The position numbers and the translations under genes were made by a program. Below, one piece after another: positions 7,906 through 16,251 of a stretch of 64,000 bases of DNA. Position 1 is the stretch's first letter. Each line of letters begins with the position of its first letter. Under the pieces are notes generated by a model, which was not told where the DNA came from, ran no database searches, and was given only the letters and a program-made list of their open reading frames with translations. The stretch is from Dehalococcoidia bacterium (GTDB taxonomy: Bacteria; Chloroflexota; Dehalococcoidia; SM23-28-2; HRBIN24): NCBI GenBank assembly GCA_025062275.1, contig JANXAP010000029.1, forward strand, positions 1 to 64,000, read 5' to 3'.

Positions 7906-9138
7906 GTGGCTGCCTCCCGACCTCTTTACGACGTGGCGGTGGTGGGTGCGGGGCCTGCCGGCTCTCGCACCGCTCGCGAGCTGGCCCGCCGTGGCCTGCG
8001 GGTGGCCCTCATCGAGGAACACCGCCAGGTGGGCATCCCGTCCCACTGCTCCGGCCTCATCAGCCCCCGCACCTGGGACCTGGGCCAGACCGGCGACGAT
8101 TCCCTGATCTGCAACCGCCTGCGGGGCGCATACGTCCATGTCCACGGCGATGGCTCTGTGGAGCTGGGCGGGGTGCCGGTGCGGGCAGTGGCCATCGACC
8201 GCGTGCGGTGGGACCAGGCCCTGGCCGAGCAGGCCTACCGCGACGGGGCCGAGCCTGTCCAGGCACGCTGCGTCGGCATCGAGAGCACGCCGCAGGGGAT
8301 GCTGCTGCGATTGCAGCGCAACGGCCACGAGACCACCCTGGCTGCCCGTCTGGTGGTGGGCGCCGATGGCTCCCACTCGCGAGTCGCTCGCAGCTTGGGG
8401 CTCCCGCACCCCCCCGAGCGAGTGCTGGCCCTGGGAGTCGAGGCCGAAGTGCGCCTGCCCCGAGACGACTACGTGCACGTATTCGTGGGGCCGGACCTGG
8501 CTCCGGGCTGGTTCGGCTGGGCCATCCCGCTGGGCGATGGCCTGGCCCGGCTGGGCATCGGCTGCTGGAACGGGGCTGGAGGCCCTCTGCGTTGCTATCG
8601 ACTCTTGCGGGAGTCCTTCCGGGGCCTGCTGGGGCAGGTGCGGGAGCTGCGCTTCTACGGTGGCAGCATACCTCTCGCCCCCGCCCCCGTGACCTACGGC
8701 GATGGCGTCCTGCTGGTGGGCGATGCTGCCGGCCAGGTGAAGCCCTTCTCTGGCGGAGGCATCTACACCGGCCTGGTGGCCGCCCATCTGTGCGCCGAGG
8801 CAGCCGCTTCTGCCCTGGCCAGCGATGACACCTCGGCCCGGGCCCTGGCCCCCTACCAACGGGCCTGGCAGCGCCTCCTGGGCCGGGAGCTGGCCCGTAG
8901 CCGCCGCCTACGTCAGGCGGGCCTCTCGCTGGAGAAGGGGGAGCTGGCCACCCTGGCCAAGGCCCTCTCCCACCCGCGACTGCGAGGACTCGCGGTGCGC
9001 CATGCCGACATCGACTATCCTTCGCGGACGCTGTTGAGGCTGGCCCTGGCCGCCCCCTCCGTTTGGCCGCTGGCGACGGTGGCCCTGCGTCGCCCTTCCG
9101 TGCTTTGGCACCTCCTGGGGGCTTTCCTGGGCCTGTAA
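7906..9138 (+). CDS. geranylgeranyl reductase family flavoprotein
   Basis: With GTG 7906 as start this is 410 residues. It begins with a dinucleotide-binding motif VVGAGPAGS (residues 12-20), followed by the family HCSGLIS motif, the GADGSHSRV segment and a second FAD motif (LLVGDAAGQVKPFSGGG). Relatives reduce geranylgeranyl groups of lipids or quinones, or act as halogenase-like monooxygenases. The substrate is unknown. The open frame extends to GTG 7855, but the TATAAT at 7894-7899 lies inside that extension and the FAD motif normally sits near the N-terminus, so 7906 is preferred. No ribosome binding site precedes it. Confidence 0.8.
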   Translation: MAASRPLYDVAVVGAGPAGSRTARELARRGLRVALIEEHRQVGIPSHCSGLISPRTWDLGQTGDDSLICNRLRGAYVHVHGDGSVELGGVPVRAVAIDRVRWDQALAEQAYRDGAEPVQARCVGIESTPQGMLLRLQRNGHETTLAARLVVGADGSHSRVARSLGLPHPPERVLALGVEAEVRLPRDDYVHVFVGPDLAPGWFGWAIPLGDGLARLGIGCWNGAGGPLRCYRLLRESFRGLLGQVRELRFYGGSIPLAPAPVTYGDGVLLVGDAAGQVKPFSGGGIYTGLVAAHLCAEAAASALASDDTSARALAPYQRAWQRLLGRELARSRRLRQAGLSLEKGELATLAKALSHPRLRGLAVRHADIDYPSRTLLRLALAAPSVWPLATVALRRPSVLWHLLGAFLGL

Positions 9139-9165
9139 CGTTTCATCCTTCGTTAAGCATAGCCA

Positions 9166-9174
9166 TGCTATAAT
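9166..9174 (+). promoter_or_regulatory. extended -10 promoter
   Basis: TGCTATAAT is an extended -10 element. It ends 11 bases before the ATG at 9186, leaving a leader of only about 5 bases for the RDD gene. Confidence 0.55.
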
Positions 9175-9185
9175 TCGCCATACGG

Positions 9186-9686
9186 ATGCCTTCTCGCAGC
9201 GCTAGCGGCCGCCCTCCTTCCCAGGATGCGGACCTGGCCCCGACCCCTGTCCTGAGGCCGGCCGGGCTGGGCGTGCGGGTTGTGGCCTTCGTGCTGGACG
9301 CTATAGTTCTCTTCTCTTTCCTGATGCTCTTCACCGCTCTGGCCTTGCTGCAGCTCTTCCTCCGCACCGATACGGGCGCCCGTGACTCGGATGCGGCGGT
9401 CTGGACGGCTACCTACATGGTGCTGGGCTGGCTGGCCTTCGCCCCCCTGTACTATGTGGCGCTGTGGGCCTGGCGGGGCCAGACGCTGGGCCAGATGGCG
9501 GTGCGGGTGAAGGTGGTCCGTGCCGATGGGGGCAACGTCGGGCTGGGTCGGGCGCTGGTGCGCTTCGTGGTGTTCGCTCTGTCGGCCCTGTTCCTGTTCC
9601 TGGGCTTCGTTCCCGCCCTGATGGATGAACAGCGACGGGGGCTGCCAGACCTGGTAGCCGGCACCGTCGTCGTCGACCTGGCATGA
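9186..9686 (+). CDS. RDD family membrane protein
   Basis: A 166-residue integral membrane protein. It has the RDD-family first helix with an Arg and an Asp (VRVVAFVLDAIVLFS), the GQTLGQMAVRVKVV loop and the C-terminal DEQRRGLPDLVAGTVVV stretch that is diagnostic of the family. Three to four membrane segments are expected. Roles proposed for RDD proteins include ion transport and membrane stress responses; none is shown here. Its stop overlaps the next start (ATGA at 9683-9686), so the two genes are coupled. Confidence 0.85.
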   Translation: MPSRSASGRPPSQDADLAPTPVLRPAGLGVRVVAFVLDAIVLFSFLMLFTALALLQLFLRTDTGARDSDAAVWTATYMVLGWLAFAPLYYVALWAWRGQTLGQMAVRVKVVRADGGNVGLGRALVRFVVFALSALFLFLGFVPALMDEQRRGLPDLVAGTVVVDLA

Positions 9687-10516
9687 AAGCTCCCCTGGGC
9701 GGCGGCCTGCGTGGCCTGCTCCTGGCGTTGCTGGTGGCCTGCGGGACTGCCGTTTTCCTGGCCTTCACCCTGGCCCTCAATGGGTACCAGCTCACCCAGG
9801 AAGGGACGGCGCGTCGGCTGCTGGAGCGCTCCCTGGCCGCCCTCACCGACATCGACGCCGCCGTTCCTGTCCTCCAGGAAGCGTTGCGAGAGCGGGCGCA
9901 ACAGGAACAGGGCGCCACCGTACTGGTGCCCGATTTTCCCTTACCGGTCACGGTGGGACGCGAGGAGGCCATGTCTCTAGAGGGGCAGGCCCTGCGTCAG
10001 CGGCTGGTGACGGAGGGGGCACGCGTGCTCTACCGCCAGGGCACCTCGGCCCTGCTTTCGGATCCCGAGGCCCGACGGCGACTGGAGAGCACGTCCATGC
10101 CCTGGGCGCTGGAGAGGGGCCTCGGCCTGATGACGGGCGACACCAACCGCCAGTTGCTGGTAGTGGCCATCGCGCTGGGCATCTTGGCGGCGCTGATGCT
10201 TCTGCTGCCCCTCGCCACGGCATCGGCCCTGTGGGGCAGACTGGCCCTCCTGGGCGGCATACTGCTGGTGGCCAGCTTGCCCTCCCTGGCGGCAGCCCTG
10301 GGGGTGCGGTTCTTCCTGCGGGCCGCGCAGGGGGATGCCGACCCCTTCGTGTACCAGCTTCTCCAGGTCGGCGTCGATGCCATGACGGTGCCGGTGCGCA
10401 ACTATCTGGCCCTGAGCGCCCTGGGCAGCGGGCTACTGGCCTTAGCAGCGGCGATGGTGTGGGCCGCTCCGCGCCGTCGGCTGACCGCGTTGACAGGCGA
10501 AGAGGACGCTGCCTAG
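9683..10516 (+). CDS. membrane protein of unknown function
   Basis: A 277-residue protein translationally coupled to the RDD gene. One membrane anchor near residues 10-32 is followed by a predicted extracytoplasmic part of about 120 residues rich in charged helices (ERSLAALTDIDAAVPVLQEAL region). Three more membrane segments follow at about 157-178, 185-210 and 236-262. I recognise no family motif or catalytic residues. The coupling suggests it works with the RDD protein. Confidence 0.65.
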   Translation: MKAPLGGGLRGLLLALLVACGTAVFLAFTLALNGYQLTQEGTARRLLERSLAALTDIDAAVPVLQEALRERAQQEQGATVLVPDFPLPVTVGREEAMSLEGQALRQRLVTEGARVLYRQGTSALLSDPEARRRLESTSMPWALERGLGLMTGDTNRQLLVVAIALGILAALMLLLPLATASALWGRLALLGGILLVASLPSLAAALGVRFFLRAAQGDADPFVYQLLQVGVDAMTVPVRNYLALSALGSGLLALAAAMVWAAPRRRLTALTGEEDAA

Positions 10517-10555
10517 AATTGGGGACGGCGGGGATGGTTCCCGCCGTTCAAGGGA

Positions 10556-10631
10556 GCGGGCGTAGCTCAGTTGGCAGAGCATCTGCTTCCCAAGCAGAGG
10601 GCCGCGGGTTCGAGTCCCGTCGCCCGCTCCA
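10556..10631 (+). tRNA. tRNA-Gly (anticodon CCC), CCA encoded
   Basis: The acceptor stem GCGGGCG pairs with CGCCCGC, followed by T and an encoded CCA. The D arm contains GCTCAGTTGGCAGAGC. The anticodon stem TCTGC/GCAGA encloses TTCCCAA, giving anticodon CCC. The T arm is GCGGG-TTCGAGT-CCCGT. The total is 76 bases including CCA. Confidence 0.95.
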
Positions 10632-10739
10632 CCGGCCAGATCCCGCTCCAGCGTTGCCATCACCGTCCTTCACTGGCCGTTTAGCCCCCGCTGCTATCTC
10701 GGGTGATGTGGCTGCCCTGACGCTTTGCTCCCGCTAAGG

Positions 10740-10745
10740 TATACT
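10740..10745 (+). promoter_or_regulatory. candidate -10 box
   Basis: TATACT lies 44 bases before the acyl-CoA dehydrogenase start. No strong -35 box is visible, so this is tentative. Confidence 0.35.
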
Positions 10746-10789
10746 GGCCCTGTAGGGAATCGACGGCAGGTGGGCAGGAAGGAGCTGCC

Positions 10790-12073
10790 ATGACCCAGGA
10801 CGTGTCCGTGCCCGAGGATATCCGTGACCTGGTGAAGGGCATCACCCAGGGGCTGCTGGAGTTCGTGGACCAGGTGGTGGTTCCCCTGGAGGAGCGGGAC
10901 CGGGATATTCTCTCCGACGAGCGCAAACTGTTCGACGAGCGCGGTTTCTTGGTGGAGCGGGCGCAGGAGGCCCGACGCCAGGTGCGCATGCGCTCGGCCG
11001 AGGCAGGGTTCTACGCCATGTTCGCCCCCCAGGCCGTCGGCGGAGAGGGGGTGCCGCCGCGGGCCATGGTGCTGGTCCAGGAGGGCTACTACCGCCGCCT
11101 GGGGCCGGGCCGGCTCTACGCCGGCTGGGGCAAGGGCTGCCTAACTCAGCCGCCGGTGGCCAGCTTCGTGGATGGCCCCTCTCACATGTTCACCTTCGCC
11201 CCGGACGTGGTGCGAGAGGAGTATCTGCCCCGTCTCCTCAAGGGTGAGAAGACCATCTGTTTCGCCCTGAGCGAGCCCGACGCAGGCTCCGACGTGTGGT
11301 CCATCAGGACGCGTGCCCGCCGCGACGGCGACGACTGGGTCATCACCGGCACCAAGCAGTGGATCACCAACGGCCCCTACGCCGACTACGCCGTCGTCTT
11401 CGCCGTCACCGACGAAGAGGCGGCGGCCAAGCACCAGGGGGGCATCACTGCCTTCTTCGTGGACTGCTCCTGGCCCGGCTTCAGCAAGGACGCCGCCATC
11501 CGCATCATGGGCCACATGGGGAGTGACTGCGGCATCCTCAGTCTGGACAACGTGCGGGTCCCCGGCGATCACGTGATGGGGCAGGTTGGTCAGGGCTTCC
11601 AGATAGCCATGCTGGGCATATCCGAGGGGAGGCTGGCCATTGCCGCCTCCTGCGTGGGCCTCTCTCAGTACGCCCTCGACCGCTCGCTGGCCTATGCCCA
11701 GGAGCGCAAGACCTTCGGCGTGCCCATCGCTGAGCACCAGGCCATCCAGTTCATGCTGGCCGACATGGCCATCGATATCTTCACGGCCAAGTATGCCACC
11801 CTGCAGACGGCTGCTCTGGTGGAGGCGGCCATGCAGGGCAAGGGACGGCTGCCCGTGAAGGAGATCTCCATCGTCAAGGCCCACTCGGTGGAGGCGTGCC
11901 AGCGGGTGTTCGATGCCGCCATCCAGGTGCACGGCGGGGTGGGCCTGACGGACGACCTGCCCCTGAACGAGGGCTGGCGCATCGCCCGCACCCTGCGCAT
12001 CCCCGACGGCACCTCGGAGATCCAGCGCCGCACCATCGCCCGACAGATGCTGCGGGGCGATGTGACCTTCTAG
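10790..12073 (+). CDS. acyl-CoA dehydrogenase (Asp at the usual Glu base position)
   Basis: A 427-residue flavoenzyme that would introduce a 2,3-double bond into an acyl-CoA. Family marks are the [11 protein letters not shown] segment, GTKQWITNG, the [17 protein letters not shown] helix and the C-terminal VHGGVGL motif. The position that is normally Glu in EGT(S/N)EIQ is Asp406 (IPDGTSEIQ), as seen in some ACAD10/11-like branches, so chain-length preference may differ. ATG 10790 has a GGAAGGAG site. hisF follows after one base, so an oxidation gene and two histidine-synthesis genes share an operon, an unexpected pairing. Confidence 0.85.
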   Translation: MTQDVSVPEDIRDLVKGITQGLLEFVDQVVVPLEERDRDILSDERKLFDERGFLVERAQEARRQVRMRSAEAGFYAMFAPQAVGGEGVPPRAMVLVQEGYYRRLGPGRLYAGWGKGCLTQPPVASFVDGPSHMFTFAPDVVREEYLPRLLKGEKTICFALSEPDAGSDVWSIRTRARRDGDDWVITGTKQWITNGPYADYAVVFAVTDEEAAAKHQGGITAFFVDCSWPGFSKDAAIRIMGHMGSDCGILSLDNVRVPGDHVMGQVGQGFQIAMLGISEGRLAIAASCVGLSQYALDRSLAYAQERKTFGVPIAEHQAIQFMLADMAIDIFTAKYATLQTAALVEAAMQGKGRLPVKEISIVKAHSVEACQRVFDAAIQVHGGVGLTDDLPLNEGWRIARTLRIPDGTSEIQRRTIARQMLRGDVTF

Positions 12074-12074
12074 G

Positions 12075-12842
12075 ATGCTCGCCAAGCGCATAATTCCCTG
12101 CTTCGATGTGGCCGACGGCCGGGTGGTGAAGGGGGTCCGCTTCCTGGACCTGCGGGATGCCGGCGACCCGGTGGAGCTGGCCCGCCTCTACGACGCCGAG
12201 GGCGCCGACGAGCTGGTGTTCCTGGACATTCGCGCCTCTCCCGACAACCGCCGCACGGCGGTAGAGATGGTGCAGCGTATCGCCGACCAGGTGTTCATCC
12301 CCTTTACGGTGGGTGGAGGCATCCGCACTGTGGAGGACATGCGGCTGATGTTGGAGTCGGGGGCCGACAAGGTGGCCATCAACACTGCCGCCGTCCGCAA
12401 CCCGCAGCTCATCGCCGAGGGCGCCCACCGTTTCGGCTCCCAGTGCATCGTCGTGGCCATAGATGCCAAGCGGGTGGCGCCGGACCGCTGGGAGGTCTAC
12501 ATCTACGGCGGCCGCGAGGGCGGCCAGCCCACGGGCCTGGACGCCGTGGAGTGGGCGGTGCGGGCCGTGGAGCTGGGGGCGGGCGAGCTGCTGGTGACGG
12601 GCATGGACGCCGATGGCACTCAGGAGGGGTACGATATCGGCCTCACCCGCGCCATCTCGGAGGCGGTGCGGGTGCCCGTCATCGCCTCGGGCGGGGCCGG
12701 CAGCCCCGAGCACATGTACCGGGCCATCGCAGAAGGGAAGGCCGACGCCGTCCTGGCTGCCTCCATCTTCCACTACGGGCACTACAGCATCCGCCAGGTG
12801 AAGGAGTACCTGGCGGGGAAAGGGGTCCCTGTCAGGCTATGA
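12075..12842 (+). CDS. hisF: imidazole glycerol phosphate synthase subunit HisF
   Basis: A 255-residue beta/alpha barrel cyclase. With HisH it makes imidazole glycerol phosphate and AICAR in histidine synthesis. The catalytic Asp11 lies in IIPCFDV and the second catalytic Asp lies in VVAIDAKRV near residue 131. The phosphate-binding ends VGGGIRT and ASGGAG are present. Length is normal. The start is one base after the acyl-CoA dehydrogenase stop and the stop overlaps hisI (ATGA). HisH is not in the window. Confidence 0.97.
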   Translation: MLAKRIIPCFDVADGRVVKGVRFLDLRDAGDPVELARLYDAEGADELVFLDIRASPDNRRTAVEMVQRIADQVFIPFTVGGGIRTVEDMRLMLESGADKVAINTAAVRNPQLIAEGAHRFGSQCIVVAIDAKRVAPDRWEVYIYGGREGGQPTGLDAVEWAVRAVELGAGELLVTGMDADGTQEGYDIGLTRAISEAVRVPVIASGGAGSPEHMYRAIAEGKADAVLAASIFHYGHYSIRQVKEYLAGKGVPVRL

Positions 12843-13159
12843 GCGAGATACAGGAGCTTAAGTTCGACGACCGTGGCCTGATCCCCGCCATCGCGCAGGA
12901 CGCCACCAGTGGCGAGGTGCTGATGGTGGCCTGGATGAACGCCGAAGCCCTGCGCCGCACCCTGGAGAGCGGCGAGGCCTGGTTCTGGAGCCGCAGCCGC
13001 CAAGAGCTATGGCACAAGGGCGCCACCTCCGGCAACGTGCTGCGGGTCCTGGAGGTTTGGACGGACTGCGACCAGGACGTGCTGTTGCTGAAGGTGGACC
13101 CTGCCGGGCCGGCATGCCACACCGGCGAACGGTCCTGCTTCTTCCAGAGGATCGGATAG
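12839..13159 (+). CDS. hisI: phosphoribosyl-AMP cyclohydrolase HisI
   Basis: A 106-residue single-domain HisI without the pyrophosphatase (HisE) part. It opens the adenine ring of phosphoribosyl-AMP in histidine synthesis. Metal ligands are visible in WTDCDQD, followed by the conserved [15 protein letters not shown] stretch with further zinc cysteines. ATG 12839 overlaps the hisF stop. It converges with rpmE, with only 11 bases between the two stops and no terminator in the gap. Confidence 0.95.
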   Translation: MSEIQELKFDDRGLIPAIAQDATSGEVLMVAWMNAEALRRTLESGEAWFWSRSRQELWHKGATSGNVLRVLEVWTDCDQDVLLLKVDPAGPACHTGERSCFFQRIG

Positions 13160-13170
13160 GGGCAGGGAGA

Positions 13171-13395
13171 CTAGGGGTTCTTCTTTTCGCCCTCGTCCGT
13201 CAGGCCGTAGCGGCGGCGGAAGCGTTCCACCCGTCCCGCCGTGTCCACGATGCGCTGCTCACCGGTGAAAAAGGGGTGGCACCGGGAGCAGACCTCCACT
13301 CGCAGCAGCGGCTTGGTGGAACGGGTCTTCCACGTGTTGCCGCAGGCGCAGACGACGGTGGCCTCGACGTATTCGGGGTGGATGCCGGCCTTCAT
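13171..13395 (-). CDS. rpmE: 50S ribosomal protein L31
   Basis: A 74-residue ribosomal protein of the zinc-binding type, with C16xC18 and C36xxC39, the MKAGIHPEY start and the CHPFFTG motif. The start overlaps the end of rpmA by four bases. It is the last gene of the rplU-rpmA-rpmE unit. L31 next to L21 and L27 is uncommon among model bacteria but makes a sensible ribosomal unit. Confidence 0.95.
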   Translation of the reverse strand: MKAGIHPEYVEATVVCACGNTWKTRSTKPLLRVEVCSRCHPFFTGEQRIVDTAGRVERFRRRYGLTDEGEKKNP

Positions 13396-13670
13396 GACGG
13401 GGTGCCTACCTCCTCCAGGGGGTAGACACTGACCTTTTTGCGCCCGTACTTGTCATAAGGCTCGAACTTCACGCGACCTTCTATGAGGGAGTATATGGTG
13501 TAGTCGCGTCCGAGACCGACGTTTTTGCCGGGATATACCTTGGTGCCCCTCTGGCGGACAATGATGCAGCCAGGCCAGACCAGCTGGCCGTCGAAGCGCT
13601 TGACGCCCAGGCGCTTGGCATTGCTGTCGCGTCCATTCTTGGCCGAGCCGGAACTCTTCTTGTGGGCCAT
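13392..13670 (-). CDS. rpmA: 50S ribosomal protein L27
   Basis: A 92-residue protein with the L27 start [16 protein letters not shown] and the [12 protein letters not shown] and GRDYTIYSL motifs. It has no cleavable N-terminal extension of the kind found in Firmicutes. It follows rplU by 32 bases, the standard order. Confidence 0.97.
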   Translation of the reverse strand: MAHKKSSGSAKNGRDSNAKRLGVKRFDGQLVWPGCIIVRQRGTKVYPGKNVGLGRDYTIYSLIEGRVKFEPYDKYGRKKVSVYPLEEVGTPS

Positions 13671-13702
13671 GGCGCATCACCACCGCTGTCTATTGTAACA
13701 GG

Positions 13703-14116
13703 CTAGCCTTCCCTGTCCGCCTCGCCCTCGGCCTCCTCGGCCGGTGCTGCGCGACGTCGACTGCGTCGCGGCCGCTTCTCTTCTTGCTGGGCCGGTGCCT
13801 GCTCGCCCACCAGGATCTGCTGGATGGCCAGGCGAGTGTAAGGCTGACGGTGGCCCCGCTTGCGGCGGTAGCGGGTCTTGGCCTTGTATTTGAACACCAC
13901 CACCTTGTCGGCCCGTCCCTGCTCCACCACCTGGGCGATGACACGTGCCCCTTCCACCACCGGCGTCCCTACCCTGACGCCAGAGTCGTTGGCCACCAGG
14001 AGGACGTCGGTGATCTCCACGGTGGAGCCCACCTCGGCAGGTATCAGCTCCACGTCGATGACCTGCTGGGGCTCCACCCGATACTGCTTCCCGCCGGTGC
14101 GGATGATGGCGTAAAT
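13703..14116 (-). CDS. rplU: 50S ribosomal protein L21, apparent ATT start
   Basis: A 137-residue L21 with a basic C-terminal tail (about residues 110-137). The conserved N-terminus [15 protein letters not shown] is fully encoded, but the codon where Met belongs is ATT (14116-14114). A stop TAA lies five codons upstream in frame, and no ATG, GTG, TTG or CTG occurs between it and the conserved residues. AGGGAGGT (14129-14122) stands 5 bases before the ATT, the right spacing for initiation there. The next possible start, GTG at 14077, would delete the conserved first strand. ATT initiation is known for infC and limits expression, so this may be regulatory. Confidence 0.9.
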   Translation of the reverse strand: MYAIIRTGGKQYRVEPQQVIDVELIPAEVGSTVEITDVLLVANDSGVRVGTPVVEGARVIAQVVEQGRADKVVVFKYKAKTRYRRKRGHRQPYTRLAIQQILVGEQAPAQQEEKRPRRSRRRAAPAEEAEGEADREG

Positions 14117-14152
14117 GGCCGACCTCCCTTACTAGAGGCACCAACGCCTGAT

Positions 14153-14179
14153 TTTATACGGGCACCGTCTTTGCGTAAA
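14153..14179 (-). promoter_or_regulatory. promoter of the L21-L27-L31 operon
   Basis: TATAAA (14158-14153, minus strand) is preceded 15 bases upstream by TTTACG (14179-14174). The leader to the ATT start would be about 30 bases. The -10 is good; the -35 and its spacing are only fair. Confidence 0.4.
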
Positions 14180-14291
14180 GGGTCGTCGGGCCCGTTTCCG
14201 TATTCGTTCAGGGCGAAGGACGACAGCCCAGTCGCTCCTCGGTCAGGCACGGCAGCCATCGGGGGAGGTGAAGAAAGTTGGGCGAAACCTA

Positions 14292-14320
14292 TTGACAAGT
14301 CGTTGGTGCGGGGCTAGGAT
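14292..14320 (+). promoter_or_regulatory. sigma-70 promoter of binding-protein gene 1
   Basis: TTGACA (14292-14297), a 17-base spacer and TAGGAT (14315-14320). The same arrangement, TTGACA-17-TAGCAT, precedes the paralogue at 16184-16212, which supports it. Confidence 0.8.
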
Positions 14321-14361
14321 GCTGGCACGAAAAACTAAATGAGCGCTAGGGGGGTTGGGCC

Positions 14362-16053
14362 ATGGCCAGCGAATACTGGCAGCGCTTCTGGCGTAGGCGT
14401 CTGGGGCGGCGGGCCTTTCTGCGGGCCGCCGTCCTGGGGGCAGGGGGAGCGGCGCTGGCAGGCGCCGTCGCCTGTCGGGAGGAGGCGCCCCAGGCCACGC
14501 CTGCCCCCCAGGCCGAGGAGGGGCCGCCCAAGCGCGGAGGCCGCTCCCAGGGCTGGAGCACCGTCAACTTTGACCAGCTGGACCCCCACGTGTCGGTGGC
14601 GGCATCCACCGCCTACTTCCCCCGCGTCTACAACACGCTGGTCAGCCAGTCGCAGCAGAAGCCCGACTTCTTCTACTACGACCTGGCGGAGACGCTGGAG
14701 CAGCCCGATGCCGTGACCTACATTTTCCGCATCCGTCCCGGCATCCGGGTGGCGCCCAACAACTTGGGGGTGCCGGAGCGAGAGATAGACGCGCAGGACG
14801 CCTATGCCAACTGGGAGCGCATCAAGAACGAGCCGCGGGCGCTGGCCTCGCGCTTCTCCAAGCAGTTCCTGGCCTCCCACGCTGCCCAGGACGCCCGCAC
14901 CTACGTGCTGAAGACCAACGAGCCGTATGCGTGGACCATCTACAATGTCGGCCTGCACGTGTCCACCATCGCCCCCAGGGAGCTGCTGACGAATCCTGAC
15001 CGGCTGCGGACGTCGGGGGTCGGCGGTGGCCCCTTCTCCTTCGGGAGGTTCGTCGAAGGACAAGTCCTTTCCCTGGAGCGGAATCCCAACTACTACCGCA
15101 AGGGGCAGGACGGGCAGCCGCTGCCCTATGTGGACGGCATCGACGTGCGCATCATCCCCGACCGGGCAGCCAGGCTGGCCGCCTTCCAGACGAGGCAGGT
15201 GCACTACTACACGGCGGCGAACTTCCGCGAGGCGCAGCAGCTCATGGACTCCAACAACTACTACCTGGTGAAGGAGCCCATCTTCAGTTTCATGGCCGTG
15301 ACCATGAACTCCGAGCGAGCCCCCTTCAACGACCCGCGGGTGCGGCGGGCGGTGGCTCGCTCCATCAACCACGAGCAGTTCATCAACGTGGTGCACCTGG
15401 GCGACGCCAAGGTCAACGGCATAGTCCACTGGGCGCTGGGCGACTTCGCATTGCCGGAGGAGGAGCTGAAGAGCCGCTACCTGGTATACAACCCCCAGGA
15501 GGCCCGTCAGCTCCTGGCCTCGGCCGGTTACCCGCAGGGGTTGCGCATAAAGATGATGTATCCCGCCAACACCGGCGCCTCGGGCGGGGGCGATGTGAGC
15601 CAGTATGTGCCCATCCTCATCGAGAACCTGCGCTCGGGCGGCATCGAGGTGGAGCAGGAGCCTTTGGACTTCGGCACCTGGCTGGACCGCTACCGCCGCC
15701 GGGACTACGACTCCAGCCTCAGCCTGAACCAGGTGTACGAGACGGCAGAGGTGCCCCTGGACTGGCACACGTCATGGGGCCCCGCCGGGGATGGCGTGTC
15801 CTGGAACATCTTCCGCGACCCGGAGATCGATGCCGCTGTGCGTCGGGTGAAGCAGATCACCCAGAGCGCCCAGCAGCTGGTCCAGGCGGTCCGGGACGTG
15901 CAGCGGCTCATCTACTCCAAGGATCCCAGCTTCATACCGTTGCCCAGCAGCAGCGCTAACACCCTGTGGTGGAACTTCGTCAAGAACAACCCTGCCCGGT
16001 TGGGGCTCGGCGTGACGGCCCTGTTCCTGGCCGATTGGTGGCTGGACCTGTAG
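14362..16053 (+). CDS. ABC transporter substrate-binding lipoprotein, family 5 (copy 1)
   Basis: A 563-residue solute-binding protein of the peptide/nickel/opine type. The N-terminus has a twin-arginine signal (GRRAFLRAAVLGAG) ending in a lipobox with Cys38 (AGAVAC), so it should be exported folded and anchored on the outer face. Family-5 landmarks include the FNDPRVRRAVARSINHEQF region (about residues 315-335). Its nearest relative is the next binding-protein gene, nearly identical over the signal region and several later blocks. It has its own promoter. Two permeases follow copy 2; no ATPase is nearby. Confidence 0.9.
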   Translation: MASEYWQRFWRRRLGRRAFLRAAVLGAGGAALAGAVACREEAPQATPAPQAEEGPPKRGGRSQGWSTVNFDQLDPHVSVAASTAYFPRVYNTLVSQSQQKPDFFYYDLAETLEQPDAVTYIFRIRPGIRVAPNNLGVPEREIDAQDAYANWERIKNEPRALASRFSKQFLASHAAQDARTYVLKTNEPYAWTIYNVGLHVSTIAPRELLTNPDRLRTSGVGGGPFSFGRFVEGQVLSLERNPNYYRKGQDGQPLPYVDGIDVRIIPDRAARLAAFQTRQVHYYTAANFREAQQLMDSNNYYLVKEPIFSFMAVTMNSERAPFNDPRVRRAVARSINHEQFINVVHLGDAKVNGIVHWALGDFALPEEELKSRYLVYNPQEARQLLASAGYPQGLRIKMMYPANTGASGGGDVSQYVPILIENLRSGGIEVEQEPLDFGTWLDRYRRRDYDSSLSLNQVYETAEVPLDWHTSWGPAGDGVSWNIFRDPEIDAAVRRVKQITQSAQQLVQAVRDVQRLIYSKDPSFIPLPSSSANTLWWNFVKNNPARLGLGVTALFLADWWLDL

Positions 16054-16063
16054 ACCGGGGCAA

Positions 16064-16114
16064 AGATGGGGATCCGTCGCTGCTTCGGGGCGGCCGCGGG
16101 TGAAGTCCCCATCT
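16064..16114. other. inverted repeat between the two binding-protein genes
   Basis: AGATGGGGA (16064-16072) and TCCCCATCT (16106-16114) are a perfect 9 bp inverted repeat around a GC-rich 33-base loop. It may separate the two transcripts, but it has no T-run and is not a standard terminator. Confidence 0.3.
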
Positions 16115-16183
16115 GCGCGCGGCATGGGTGAAGGCGTATGCTGGCTGCGCGTCTTCGGTTCCTGCCGTCCCGCCCTCCCGCGG

Positions 16184-16212
16184 TTGACAGGCGCCTGCGG
16201 CATGGCTAGCAT
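16184..16212 (+). promoter_or_regulatory. sigma-70 promoter of binding-protein gene 2
   Basis: TTGACA (16184-16189), 17 bases, TAGCAT (16207-16212). The promoter of copy 1 has the same layout and similar bases after the -10 (GCTAG-ATGC...GCGAAAA type), so promoter and gene were duplicated together. Confidence 0.8.
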
Positions 16213-16251
16213 GCGAGCGCGAAAAGGCTGACGGCCTAGGGGGGTTGGGCC

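Noticed and set aside
10632-10680. CGGCCAG/CTGGCCG repeat after tRNA-Gly as terminator or attachment site
   Set aside because: Seven bases with a loop over 30 bases and no T-run; no integrase gene or repeat of the tRNA end nearby.
14077-14079. GTG 14077 as the start of rplU
   Set aside because: It would remove the conserved first 13 residues of L21, which are intact in the DNA, and it has no ribosome site.
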